64,000 nucleotides of DNA. Origin: Echinarachnius parma (taxonomy: Eukaryota; Echinodermata; Echinoidea; Clypeasteroida; Echinarachniidae). Position numbers and translations under genes: made by a program. Each line of letters starts with the position of its first letter. Position 1 is the stretch's first letter. Shown in pieces: positions 35,347-47,218 of the stretch. The notes beneath the pieces are model-generated. The model searched no databases. It was not told the DNA's origin and saw nothing but the letters and a program-made list of their open reading frames with translations. The stretch spans positions 1-64,000 of the forward strand of contig JBAMJV010003283.1 in assembly GCA_037951105.1 (NCBI GenBank), given 5' to 3'.

Positions 35347-35886
35347 TTAAAGGGGTATTCCGGGCCTGATAAAACCATTCGTTATTTGAATTAGCAGAAC
35401 AAGACTGAGGAATAATTGGTGAAAATTTGATCAAAATCGGACAAGAAACACAGGAGTTATATCTATTTGAAAATCATGTAGTAATGAGCGATCGTTTCAA
35501 AATTGCCGCCATATGCAACATCATTCACGAGCAACTCGCCATGGCTTTAGTACATGAAAATGCACGTATTTCTCATTTTCGTTGCTAAAAATTAATTTTT
35601 CTCTGCTTGTTTTCACGAATTCATAGAAGAATGTCGATGGGCCTAACCTCATTGGAATTTGTAAGCTAATAAATTTGCTTTGTTATGAAGAAAATAATGG
35701 GTGCAGCTCGCAAGTGACGTCACGATCGATAGGAATTGCGAACGATACTAAAAATGGGAGCACAGTTCATCCGGTCATATCTTTTTTATTACTCTACCGT
35801 TTTGGCTCAGATTTTCGATCATGATTCTTCATATTCACCTCATTTTATAGCAAACATCACATTTCTGGGGTGGAATTCCCCTTTAA
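35347..35886. mobile_element. TTAA-flanked MITE, family D
   Basis: Left TTAA-AGGGGTATTCCGGGCC, right GGGGTGGAATTCCCCT-TTAA. About 532 bp between the TTAA copies. The interior does not resemble families A, B, C or E. Non-coding. Confidence 0.75.
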
Positions 35887-36069
35887 TTGCATTGTTAGGG
35901 TTATTCATGTTGTTTGAATTCATACTGTTTTTTGCAATTTGTAATTGAACAGAAAAAAAACAATTCCAAAACTTAATTAACCTGTTCCCTTCGAGATTCT
36001 GAAATCAACCCACCCGGTTCCCGTAGTCAATGGGTTAAAAGGATTTGCAATTTGGATTTGTACAAGGCC

Positions 36070-36230
36070 ATGTATGGAAGGAATACTCCCCAGGGAGTGC
36101 AGATGGTGCACACAATGTGTGCTGGTTTACATTGTATCCTATGACCGGGGTAATGATATCATTGCAAAGCGCTTAGAGATGATTATCAATCATATTAGGC
36201 GCTATATAAATCAAGTGTATTATTATTATT
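36070..36230 (+). mobile_element. SINE, 5'-truncated
   Basis: Begins GGAAGGAATACTCCCCAGGG and runs through GTAATGATATCATTGCAAAG to GGCGCTATATAAATC with a TTATTATTATT tail. Confidence 0.85.
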
Positions 36231-36401
36231 ATGTATAACTATTCAGTTTTATTTGTTTATCCCTTTTCTCTTTAGGTCCTGAAGGCAGACATGAGGAAGA
36301 CGTTATCGCTGACCAATTGACAGGTGTCGCTCCTACCCCACTTCCTGCATCTTCACAGCATCATCATCCCTAACTGGAGGGGAGAGAAAGATGTTGAGCT
36401 C

Positions 36402-36497
36402 ACAGCACCAGACCCCCCTATATTCAGTAGGACTCTTAAGCTGCTGGGTATGGAGGAAGAGCGTGATCCTATAAAATACCTGGGGCATGGGGGATGA
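36402..36497 (+). pseudogene. Coding-like fragment with PIFSRTLKLLG
   Basis: The frame reads APDPPIFSRTLKLLGMEEER and ends at a TGA at 36,495-36,497. A second copy at about 36,803-36,970 reads ASDQPIFSRTLKLLG and continues LDNKEEHG. Peptide identity with silent changes hints at a once-coding duplicated exon. The family is unknown. Confidence 0.3.
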
Positions 36498-36984
36498 AGT
36501 AGTAAAACCCATCTGCTTTTCCTCCATCTTACTTCATCATCACCATCGTTGACTATAAAGGGAGGGAAATAAGTTGGTAAAAGATCTGCAATATTAGGCC
36601 ACAAGAGATACGAGAACTCGAATCTATGAGTGTATTCAAATCGCACTTGAAGACCCACTATTTCCCTCTGTAATTAATTGCTAAGTGAACATTAAGTATT
36701 TGATTGTATAATTGTATTTGTTATGTTTTTGTATTAGCGCTATGATACCTGCATGAATAGCATACTTTAAATGACAATTATTATTATTATTATTATTATT
36801 GAGCTTGTGGCATCAGACCAACCTATCTTCAGTAGGACTCTAAAGCTGCTGGGGCTAGATAATAAGGAAGAACATGGTTGTAAAAAAATACCTCAAGCAT
36901 TGAAGATGAGTAGCAAAATCCCCAAGCTATGTGGGGCCCCACACTTATTCCATAATTTTGAACCAGCCGTAAAAATAAATTAGG

Positions 36985-37052
36985 TTTTGGTTACTGAAAT
37001 TCAGTTTGACCAAAACTGTACTCTCCTTACCAGAACTCAACTATCCCTTTAA
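36985..37052. repeat. MITE family A right-end fragment
   Basis: GACCAAAACTGTACTCTCCT, ACCAGAACTCAACTATCCCT, then TTAA. It abuts the left edge of dispersed repeat S. Confidence 0.75.
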
Positions 37053-37205
37053 GCTGTTATCAATGGATGATTTGTAAATCAATGAAAACCAAGTGTTTCA
37101 AGTGATTTGCCCATCTAAATTTTCCTCTATATCTTCATGAAAAATTTGTTTGAAACTGGTGTATTTTTTTTTTATAGAGATATATACAATGCTAATGGCT
37201 CGTTC

Positions 37206-38129
37206 TTAAAGGGATAGTTGAGTTCTGGTAAGGAGAGTACAGTTTTGGTCAAACTGAATTTTAGTAACCAAAACCTGCATAGTTACATTACAAACTAATA
37301 TAACTCGAAAGGAATACAACATTACAAATGACTTAGTAAAGATCCTGTTATCATTCAAAAGAGCCGTTAAAACTCAAGAGGGCGCTCTCTAAACACTCAT
37401 CGGTTTGAACCATTTTGACTCAATTATTGTGCATGTGATGTTTCGATGAAATAGTGATTAGATAGCGAGGTAATCAACCACCCTTTAAATAGCTATTTTG
37501 TAACTTGTTTAAAAGAGGAAGCATTTTTATGCCTCCGTAACGAAGTTGCCGGATGCATTATGTTTTCGGGTTGTCTGTCCGTCCGTCCGTACGTATGTCC
37601 GTCTGTACGTCCCGTTCTCGTAATCGCGTTATCTCAAGAACGGATTGACAGATTCTGACCAAACTTGGTATATGTATGTATCTTGGGGGGACAATAAACT
37701 GATTAGATTTTGGGGGTCATGAGGTCAAAGGTCAAGGTCACTAATAGCTCATAATTGTGATACGTCAAGATCTAAAAGACAGAGTACCATAAAAATTGAG
37801 TTGACAGAATTCAATGTACATGTTGATTTGGGCTTGATAAATTGCGTAATGGCGGAGGCATCATTTTCGACTGCACGCAGTCGAAGATCCATCTAGTTTT
37901 TTTTTTTTACAGCTGGTTCAAAATTATCGAATGAGTGTGGGGCCCCACATTAATATAAATGGCCATGTTTATGGATATTTCAGCCATTTCTGAACCGATT
38001 CTGATCAAATAAAGTTTATTCTGCATTAAAATATTATGCTCTTTCAAATTTTACACTCAGTTTTTCATTATCTCACAAAAAATAATTGTATGTAGCGCCC
38101 TCTCTACCAAAACTCAACTATCCCTTTAA
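37206..38129. mobile_element. TTAA-flanked MITE, family A, with empty-site evidence
   Basis: Left CTTAA-AGGGATAGTTGAGTTC, right AACTCAACTATCCCT-TTAAG. The 916-bp element sits inside repeat S, whose other copies read CGTTCTTAAGTTATGATGA with one TTAA (55,929-55,932 and 57,736-57,739). It contains a nested repeat at about 37,525-37,895 (TATGCCTCCGTAACGAAGTT to CACGCAGTCGAAGATCCATC). Confidence 0.9.
37525..37895. repeat. Nested GCCTCCG repeat with GGTCAAGGTCA words
   Basis: ATGCCTCCGTAACGAAGTTG, TGTCTGTCCGTCCGTCCGTA, a block AACGGATTGACAGATTCTGA and GGTCAAAGGTCAAGGTCACT. It resembles a class of repeat often seen in marine invertebrate genomes (from general knowledge). Inserted within MITE family A. 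Confidence 0.6.
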
Positions 38130-39659
38130 GTAATGACGATGAACAGGTTTGGATATGTTCCCTATATTCAACACTACTCATTAATCTCTGCAATACCCCT
38201 AAACTGGAAAGCAGTTATAAGGCATAATTTCATTGAAAATGCTGGAGAACCTTTTGATGAATGATTTGATCTCTTTCTACAAGTTAAAAGAACCACAAAA
38301 TGTTGATATACCATGTTTGTTAAAGAGCATTGCTCACCAATTTCTGATTTAAATCAGCAACATGTGATTATTACTTGTTCATTTACATTGGTATACTTAC
38401 TGAAACATTCTATAATACATGTACATGTATTGATACATTCTGTAATACATGTATTAATACACTCTGTAATACATGTATTACATTAATTTGTCTATATGTC
38501 TATATTTGTCTATATGTAAAGAAGTTGATTATTAGTCTTTTGCATTCAGATATTTAAAGCATTTGGTTGGTGAAGGAAGCTGGGAGTTTTGCAAGTAAAT
38601 GTACATGTAGTTTTAATATGAGAGAGTGCAGGCAATCATACAAAATAATCCCACTTAAAACAAAAAATCAAGTAGATTTTGGTTAAGATAAAAACTCTTT
38701 ATGTCTTGATTTGTAACTTAGACTTTGGGAAAAAGAGGATTTATTCCTTTCTCGAACATTTCTGAGTGAAATCTTACAGACCAACTAATTAGCAAACAAC
38801 GACTGTCATAATAGGTACATTAACTCAGCGCTGGATTGCCCGTTAACCCATTGAGAACGAAGACCACATATTTATTCCTAAGAGGAAATAAATCTCTATT
38901 GTATCAACAAATTGGCAATAGAGGAAACTTGATGTTTTGTGTAGACAAAATAAAATATGCACATTTGGCAATCCTGTCCAATCTTAAACGTTGCCAATTT
39001 GCACCTAAAATAGTGATCTTCAATCTGTTTATGTTGCCAATTTGACAATTCTCAGATTATTTTGCCTAAAATAATTCCTACAATGTATGAGCCGTCGCAA
39101 CATTTAACTGTGACAAATGAGGGCTCATATTTTGCAATACACTTTTCTTTTTCTTTTGGTACATAATTCAGAACCCTTTCGTGATGTTTTGTCAGTTACC
39201 CAGTTGTGCGCGTTCTGTCCAATTAGATTTGCACATTTTTGAACGCGAGATCTGTGGATTATAATTGGCTGCGTCTCTTTCCGCGGTAGGGTTCCGGTAT
39301 ATATGCTAGCTTGTGAAGGTCCAGATCACATTTTTAGCCACACTATACTTGCTAGTGCACTTAAATTATCTTTATTATTATCTTGACTTATTGATTATTT
39401 GATATAGGGTTGATACATTTCTCTGAATTATTCTATTTTGATATTCTCTAAAAAGTTATTATATTTGATTTTCTATTACACTTTCTTACTATTACGCTGA
39501 ATTATTTATTCAAATTATATACTATGTTACTATTGAAATATGAATTTAAATAATTGCATTCTAATGTCTCCTAGGAACTGGCAGATTACAATGTACTTGA
39601 TATCGCACTTAAATTTATATTACTATTATCTGGAGCTATTATTAGATATACTACTTTGA

Positions 39660-40505
39660 ATTATTTCATTTTGATATTAATTATTTCAAGAAGCTACATG
39701 GAAACCCCGTTATAACGAGGTAGTCAGGACTATCAAATGACGTGTACAATCACCCCCCCCCCCCCCCCGGTTTTAGGGAAGGATATATATTTTTCTGTAT
39801 GTATCTGTATACGAGTGGGAAAGAAAACATTAGTTGTATGAGCTAAGACTTGTTAATTCTAACGTTAACAGTCATTTATACATCCATTTTCAATTTTCGC
39901 TGCGCTTTGCGCACGAACAGATTATCTCATAACTTCACCATAATAGCCAGTATCTCAGTTTGTTGTGTAACTTGCGTATGGTCTTGGGTGAGTATTTTTT
40001 TCTGTATACCGGGCCACGTAGTTCCAGTGTAGGCTGGCATTGCTCTGGCTGCTTGTGTGACGTGCAGATTGCACCATTTCAAGTATATTATATTGGTCTA
40101 GTGTGCAACAACACATGGAAGATATAAAATAATTTCCTTATATAAGTTGCACGGGCAGCCAGGCTACAACATGATAAGTATCAAAATTTACTTAAGTCAT
40201 GAGAATATTGCGCAGGGAATGAAATAATGAGCAAAAAACGTCTCTGAATGTAATTCCGTTATGGTGGAATTGCCCATATGTTCAAATCTTATTATATTAC
40301 CAGAGGTAATGTGTGATATTTTACCACTTGGCAGTGTACATGTAATACAATTTTACTCAAATGTAAAGTTCAAGTATGGATTAGCTACTGATTACATTGA
40401 CCATATTCCAACACTGCTTATTCAGAAGAGTGACCGTTGAACATCAATGCATATGAAAGTACAATATTCAATTACTCTCTTGCACAAGTTGGGGTAAATC
40501 ATTGT
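39660..40505. other. Intergenic, nothing recognised
   Basis: AT-rich with a C run near 39,752-39,768. No supported exon. Confidence 0.45.
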
Positions 40506-40508
40506 AAT

Positions 40509-40655
40509 ATATGCTCCCCAGGGAGTGGAGATGGTACACACAATGTGTGCTGGTTTACATTGTATCCTATGACCGGGGGTAATATTATCATTGTAAAGCG
40601 CTTAGAGATGATTATCAATCATATTAGGCGCTATATAAATCAAAACATTATTATT
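40509..40655 (+). mobile_element. SINE, 5'-truncated
   Basis: TGCTCCCCAGGGAGTGGAGA, GTAAAGCGCTTAGAGATGAT, TTAGGCGCTATATAAATC with a TTATTATTA tail. Confidence 0.85.
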
Positions 40656-41207
40656 ATAATTATTAATAAAGTTTGCAGGCTACTTTGTGTGAAATGACAA
40701 GTAGTTGTTTTCAGATTATTGTGTAACCAAAGACATTAATTTCATATCAAGAAACAGGTTGCTGCCTTTAAAGATGAGTCACATGAACTTTTGTCTCTGT
40801 AAATTGATTGAGGAATGAATGTGAAGATTTTGGGTTTATATTTGTTATTTCATAAATTATCAATGCATTCATAGTACATGTAGCACATTTTGTTTGATTG
40901 TTACAATGTATCTTGTCCATACCAGAGTACTTTCAGACTGAATTTTCTTTTAAAATTTGAATTGTATTAATTTTGTCCACTCTGGAAGAAAACTGTGTCA
41001 TCTATTATTCAATGATATATTATCATTATTTTGTTTGGTCCCAGAATATTAAGATAGTTTATAGTTCTGAAATGAATCATTTTGATATTCCTGGTTGTGT
41101 GTCTTGTTATTCCAACATTTAACAAAATGATGTATCACATCATGACATCTTGCATTGAATTAAAAAAAAAAGAAATATTAACTACTTTGGTGTGTATTTA
41201 CATATAT

Positions 41208-42194
41208 ACTCCGCAAAAAAAGAAACTGGACACTTGTATAAGTTGAAATATTTCATACTAATGTACGATAAAGTGTACATGATCATATATCAAATTAAAG
41301 GGAATTTAGTCCTCTACATGCATGGTATAACTTAAAGGTGTAATCGTTCATGCATGAAATGCCATGGTCAATTAACAATAGCAAGGTCTGTTTTCAAAAA
41401 TAGCAAAACAATGAGGGACCACACCATTCGACTGAAATGATAGTAAGCGTTTCACTTAAAACAAGATGAGCGGGGCAACGAAATTATGACATTATTCAAC
41501 TTTATTGTTATGAACAAACTCTGGAAATACAAATTTGTCAATAAAAAAGGGCCAGGTTAAGAGAGCATTATCATACTGGTTTGTATTAGAGGCATGAAGC
41601 TTGTCTATTTCATGTGTCCCCTGCAATTTTAACCACATTTACCTAGAGAAATGGCATGTTAAAGACTGCCCAACTGTTTGACCAAGGGTGACTTCAGGTT
41701 TTGAAGATCTTTGGACTACAGTAGAATTCTTGAGAAGAATTTAAACCATTTTCATGCTGAAATAAGGGCACAAACTGTGGTTTTGAATAATAAAGGTTTG
41801 CCATGGAATTCCCCATGTTGTTACTTTTTGATTAAAATAACACCTATAACGTTCACAATTTGTCTTAATTTATACTCATTATTGAGATGAAGATACAAAA
41901 AGTCAAATTTGTAATGAAAAAATATGCCATCTCATGAATATAGCGTTTTAGATTATGCTTATCAACATTTATATGGTTGCGTGGATGTTCCATTTTTGCT
42001 ATTTTTGAAAACAGACCTTGGTGTGGTTAATTGACCGTGACAAGTCATGCATGAATGATTTCATCTGGATTTTATGCGAATATTGAAGAGGGTAATTTTA
42101 TCTTTAATCTGATATACAATATCATATATTTTATCGTTAATGAATACGAAATATTTGGTCTCATACAAGTGTCCAGTTTCTTTTTTTGCGGAGT
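41208..42194. mobile_element. Mariner/Tc1-like MITE, TA target
   Basis: Ends ACTCCGCAAAAAAAGAAACT and AGTTTCTTTTTTTGCGGAGT, perfect inverted repeats continuing to GGACACTTGTA, flanked by TA. Inner arms also pair (GTCTGTTTTCAAAAATAGCA near 41,390 and its inverse near 42,000). No transposase. A decayed relative starts at about 43,505. Confidence 0.9.
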
Positions 42195-42489
42195 ATATAT
42201 GAGTGATCCATCCTTAGCTGATGAAAATGATAATAATGAGCATGATGGTGATGATGATATTGATGATAGTTATGTTGGGATATGATATGATTAACATGGC
42301 TATTATGATGATGATGATCATAAGATGGTTTTAATGATATTGATGACTATGATGATCACGATAATGGTTGTTGATGATGATGATGATGATATTGATGATT
42401 GGGCTATAATAATATTATACAGATATTGACTGTCTAGAGGGGCAATATTGCATTTGAGATCCTCGAGGGAAGTTATATTTTTGTCGAGG

Positions 42490-42545
42490 GACATTATATT
42501 TTTCCGTAGCGCCTAGCGCTGAGGAAAAAATATAGTATTCCGAGA
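42490..42545. repeat. Short hairpin with CGTAGCGCCTAGCGCTGAGG loop
   Basis: TTATATTTTTCC and GGAAAAAATATAG flank the loop. The loop wording recalls the GAAGCGTAGCTGAGG centre of the hairpin at 47.1 kb. Confidence 0.6.
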
Positions 42546-42803
42546 CAATTTCCATCTAAGAGAACTAGGCCTACCCCCTGGAATACCTCTCCTGTTATTA
42601 TCTATATCTCATGCGTTGATTGCTATGAGAGATACGCATTCGTTTTATGTAAGTTTTTTAGGATTTGGACAATGTAAATAGATCCCTTAGCTACAACATC
42701 TTGAAATTACATTTACAATGACAATAATTTAATTTTAAATTCAATTTATTCCATTCTTGAACAGTATTATACTGTTATACAGTATATATAAATAACATTT
42801 TCA

Positions 42804-43482
42804 TTACCCGTAAAACTCCGTGTATAAGACGCACTTTTTTTCCGTCGGAAAAATTTCAAAGTGGGGGGTGCGTCTTATACACAGGTATAGCAAAAAAAAA
42901 AACTGTAGTCATGGTGAATGTGTATACACATGGTTTAGGGCATGACAAGAGCTTGTTGTCAGTTGAAGCATTCAGCAAGATATACCCTTTTCTCACACAA
43001 AAAATATTGGTTACAGATGTAAAAATTGCAAGTTTATTGAGCAGTAATACTGCTGCTAATGAATATTCATACATTTGTGAGCAGCAGTACTAATTAAGTA
43101 TGCAATTTTCTAACCAGTGGTTATAAGTTTTGCTCATAATTAGAAATAGTTGTTAGTAAATTTAGAAAATTGCATTATATTTAGTGAGTATTGGTGCTCA
43201 TGAATATTCATGAATATGAATATGAATATTTATGAGCACCAGTGTTACTGCTCAATAAATGTGCAATTTGTGTACTAACCACTATTTTTATGTGAGAAAA
43301 TGATGTTGATGAATGCTACATTCAACAATAAGCTATTGTCATGCCCTAGACCAGTGGTATAAGCATTCCAACAGCACTTCAGGGTCTTTTAAAAAAATAC
43401 AGGGTGTCCCAAAAAAAAAGCTGTGAAAGTTGGGGGTGCGTTTTATACACGGGTGCGTCTTATTCACGGAGTTTTACGGTAA
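42804..43482. mobile_element. Foldback MITE, ends CCGTAAAACTCCGTG
   Basis: Left TTACCCGTAAAACTCCGTGT and ATAAGACGCAC, right GGTGCGTCTTATTCACGGAG and TTTTACGGTAA. The inner arms pair around GGGCATGACAAGAGC / GCTATTGTCATGCCC and TTATTGAGCAGTAATACTGC / its inverse, so most of the element can fold back. Confidence 0.85.
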
Positions 43483-43509
43483 TATCAATATAAATTCAAA
43501 AGATAAAAT

Positions 43510-44725
43510 GCTCCACCAAAATAGAAACTGTACACTCGTATAAGATTTAATATTTCATATTCATTTACGATAACATCTATGATATTGTATGAACTAAACC
43601 CCTTAATCACATAAAAATAAATATTTCAATGTTAAAATTACTTATTTCATAATCAATAAGGAGTTTTAACCCTTTAAATATTGGGGTAGTCTGGGCATAA
43701 AAATACGATGCATTAAATATAATCTGAACTGCCCTTTTCTGAAGTTAACATAAACTTAACATAACAGTAATTGATATGGTAAATAATCAAAGCATAACAA
43801 AAAATAATTGAAATACATCTTGAGTAAATGTCATTAGGCAATGAAGTAATTTAAATTAAATATCAATTGGGGGCTCCGGTACAGCGCCCCCGCCCCCAAC
43901 GCCCCTAAACGTAATTTTTGGCCTGGGCTACCCCTCTACTGAATTAGTAATATTGTTTAGTAGGTTTAGTATTTAGCTCTGTGCCAAGAATGGCGCTTTT
44001 GTCCGGCAGGTAACGATAATTTCACTAAGCCACCTGACTATAATAACCTATCACCTATTGTGAAATCATTATTATATGAGAGCAAGCGAATTGAAATTAA
44101 TAAGCTTAATTAAACAAATTATAATTATGTACGTATTACAAGTTTAATATCAATATTTTACCAACATTCAAGGGAGCAAACTGCACCCATTAACATATCG
44201 CCACAGTATGATACTGAGATCAATTACTTTCATGGCACAGCATATTACAGAGCATATTACTAATTTCGTAATCTGTATTACAAATACGTCACAGTTACAT
44301 ATACTGACAGAATATAATTTAATTTGATATTACAATGGGAACGGTTATGAAACGTGACATACTGTAATCCAGTGTCGTCGTACCATGTATCTTGCTAAAG
44401 GATTATTATTATTTATTTTTAAATCTCAGTTCGTTAGTGTCAACTTTTATAATTCCTTAACTGGCTTGCACACACACCTTGATTTATATTGTTCAATACG
44501 TATTATAATGTAGGTAATTTTGTATGTACTGAATTATAATATCATAGTATTTCATCAGGTGATAGTCTGTAGAATCAGCCTTAGTTTACTGAAGTAATTT
44601 TATGATAAATCCTCATCCCCGCCGAAGATAATTGATTATTAAGTTATAACCTATTATATTAATGAAAAAGATAAGTGTAAGTTAAGGGGATTTCTCCATG
44701 ACTGCCAATAAGTCAGCATTACCCT
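43510..44725. other. Intergenic, one decayed mariner-like start
   Basis: About 43,505-43,575 resembles the left end of the mariner-like MITE (AGAAACTGTACACTCGTATA). The rest is AT-rich with no supported exon. Confidence 0.4.
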
Positions 44726-44726
44726 T

Positions 44727-45125
44727 TTTTGTATTGTGCAGTAAGGAGTATTTTGGTTTCAAAATGATGTTTCAAGTCAGATAATCTAGACATAATCCCA
44801 AATTAAGAAAATAACATCGAAAAACCCTGTTTCCCCCTAAGGCGCAGTTTTATAGCATTCAACATATAAGAGCATCATTTTTTTCATGTGGATATCTCCT
44901 TCTGTTGACATGGGGGTATAGTATAATCGACTCATATTACGCCTTATGGTGTTGTTTTGATGCAAACAAAGTAGCACATGATAAAACTAGCAGGAAGGGC
45001 TATAAAACAGTGGTCAATTCGTTAGGGCGAAAGGTATGTTTCCCCTTAACGACACATTCCCCCTAACGTGCTGTTTTATAGCACGCATATTCGCCCTAAG
45101 GCGTCTTCTAAGCTTATAACCTATA
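44727..45125 (-). repeat. Repeat family R, inverted copy
   Basis: Reverse complement of the copy at 30,926-31,335, high identity end to end: GCGCAGTTTTATAGCATTCA, GGCTATAAAACAGTGG, CGCATATTCGCCCTAAGGCG. Confidence 0.85.
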
Positions 45126-46139
45126 TATTAAATTTTTTTTGTCAGGTTAGTGAAATATGATGCACGTAAGCATCCCTCCCGAACCCTGATTAACCCTGGT
45201 CAAAATGGTCATTTTTGGAAATCTGGACATCGAATTTTCAAGAAAATGCAAGTGGCTGGTAACGTGCTAGGAAGACATACTCCTATTTAGTTTGCTGCAA
45301 CATAAAACAATTATGGGAAAGTCCGATTTTGAAAGAAAAAAAATTTAAAATTAAGAGTACATCATAGTAAACATCCTCTGTGAATTTGAGCCAATTCCAA
45401 TCATTTTAAAAAAAGTTATGGCCGTTTTCTGTATTATCCACTTGAGAAAATCGTTAAAATTGGCTGGAAAATCTTCTTTTTGCCATATCTCAAGAACCAA
45501 ATGACCAATTGACACCAAACTCGGTAAATTCATGTATCTAGGGGGATAGATGAAGGGTTGTGATTTTAAGGTCATTTGGTCAAAGATCAAAGGTCACATG
45601 TCACAGGTTTCCATTTGCGTGATTTTATATCTGGCAAATGTATGTGTTATAAGATAAGTTATTTTCTCAGCCAATTACTTGTATTATGCAATAAATTATA
45701 TATATTTCCGTTAAACATGAGTTGCTAATCATTTCTATATGTCTCATTTAGTGACTTCTGCATTCTCAAAACAAAAAAAATGTAAAGGCCGAGACAGGTT
45801 TTTTTAAATGTTAAATATTTTCGCGAAAAATTCTTTAATTCACCTGAAATTCACACTGGGGGCTTATAAAGGCATACCGAATAATTGTCCAAGGTTCCAG
45901 CAATTGTTTTGTAATAGTCACAGTAAAAAAAACGTCGGAATTAGTAATCTCGAGTATATTGTGTAATATACTTTAAGCGCGCGGTTACTGATTATTAGTA
46001 ATCTCGAGTATATACTTTAAGAGCGCGGTTACTGATTATAATTATTTAGTATCAGTACTATTAGCCGTGTCCGATTTGTAATACAGATTATACAATTATA
46101 TAATTCGTTCAGTCTACTATAACGTAACAAATATATAAT

Positions 46140-46435
46140 AAACTTAGAAGTAGCCTTAAGGCGAATATGCGTGCTATAAAACAGCACGTTAAGGGGAATT
46201 TGTCGTTAACTTGGGGGAAACATACCTTTCCCCCTAACGTTATCATGTGCTACTTTGATTGCACCAAAACAACACCCTGAGGGCGTACTAGCTGTCAACA
46301 GAGCGAGATATTCACATGACAAAATGATGCTCTTATAATTATGTTGAATGCTATAAAACTGCGCCTTAGGGGGAAACACGGGTTTTCGATGTTATTTTCT
46401 TAATTTGGGATTATTTGGGATTATATAAATGCGTT
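46140..46435 (+). repeat. Repeat family R, diverged direct copy
   Basis: AACTTAGAAGTAGCCTTAAG, GTGCTATAAAACAGCACGTT and GCGCCTTAGGGGGAAACACG in the same order as the 30.9-kb copy, with internal deletions. Confidence 0.8.
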
Positions 46436-47068
46436 TCACGAAGCTCATGACAACTTGTCATCGAAAAAAATTGTTTTAATCTTGTATGGACGAGCCTGAA
46501 TGTATAATCTGCCAATACAACAAGAAGCCAGCAAGAACCAAATGATGGCCGTAACTCGTAAGTTTTTATCTTATTTTGTGTTTAATGTGTGATTGTGAGT
46601 TTGCATGCTATGTCATTCAGCTATTATATGTCATTGTTATCGACCTTACATATTATTTGTTGACAAACTATGTAGAAAATCGTTATATTTCAATGAAACC
46701 CTTCGATATTGCACTAGAGCGGTTATCGAGATCGCACCCCGCCGAAACTCTGCGGTGGCTACTATGTCCAAAAACCCGTCTCCCTGGCTATAAACGCGAA
46801 ATAACAATTTTTAACATTAAACCTCCTTCACTCCTTGACCTTGTCCTTGCCCTTGATCTTACTCGAGTAAGACTAAACTCTAAAATTTAACACCTTTCTT
46901 TGTCATAACTTGCAGCCATGATATGGTAGACTGTCTCTGGTCTACAATTACAAAGAGCATTGTAATTGCCCTTGACCTTGTCAAAGACTTTGACCTTTGT
47001 GTCGTGAGTTTGCAGAACGCCAGCCTAATAAATTGTGCTAATACTTTATAGTAATACTAATAGTATAC

Positions 47069-47218
47069 AACTAACGAATGGGCTTCTTGTGATAGTCAAA
47101 TCTATTACCGAGGTGGGCTCAAAATGATTATTACCCGAAGCGTAGCTGAGGGTAATAGTCATTTTGAGCCCACCGAGGTAATAGATTGCCTATTACAATC
47201 AAGCACATTCGTTAGTTG
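47069..47218. mobile_element. 150-bp palindromic element
   Basis: AACTAACGAATG and TATTACCGAGGTGGGCTCAA are mirrored by TTGAGCCCACCGAGGTAATA and CATTCGTTAGTT. The loop contains CGAAGCGTAGCTGAGG. Confidence 0.85.

Larger units (their letters stand above)
37053..39655. repeat. Dispersed repeat S, copy 1, interrupted by a MITE
   Basis: Begins GCTGTTATCAATGGATGATT. After the MITE at 37,210-38,125 it resumes with GATGAACAGGTTTGGATATG and continues through TCTGTAATACATGTATT, a TTGGCAATAGAGGAAACTTG block and GTGAAGGTCCAGATCACATT. Copies at 55,913-56,270 (partial) and 57,586-59,245 follow the same order. No conserved long open frame. Confidence 0.85.

Noticed and set aside
37053-39655. LTR retrotransposon
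   Set aside because: Direct copies are about 20 kb apart with no gag/pol, primer site or TG...CA ends between them.
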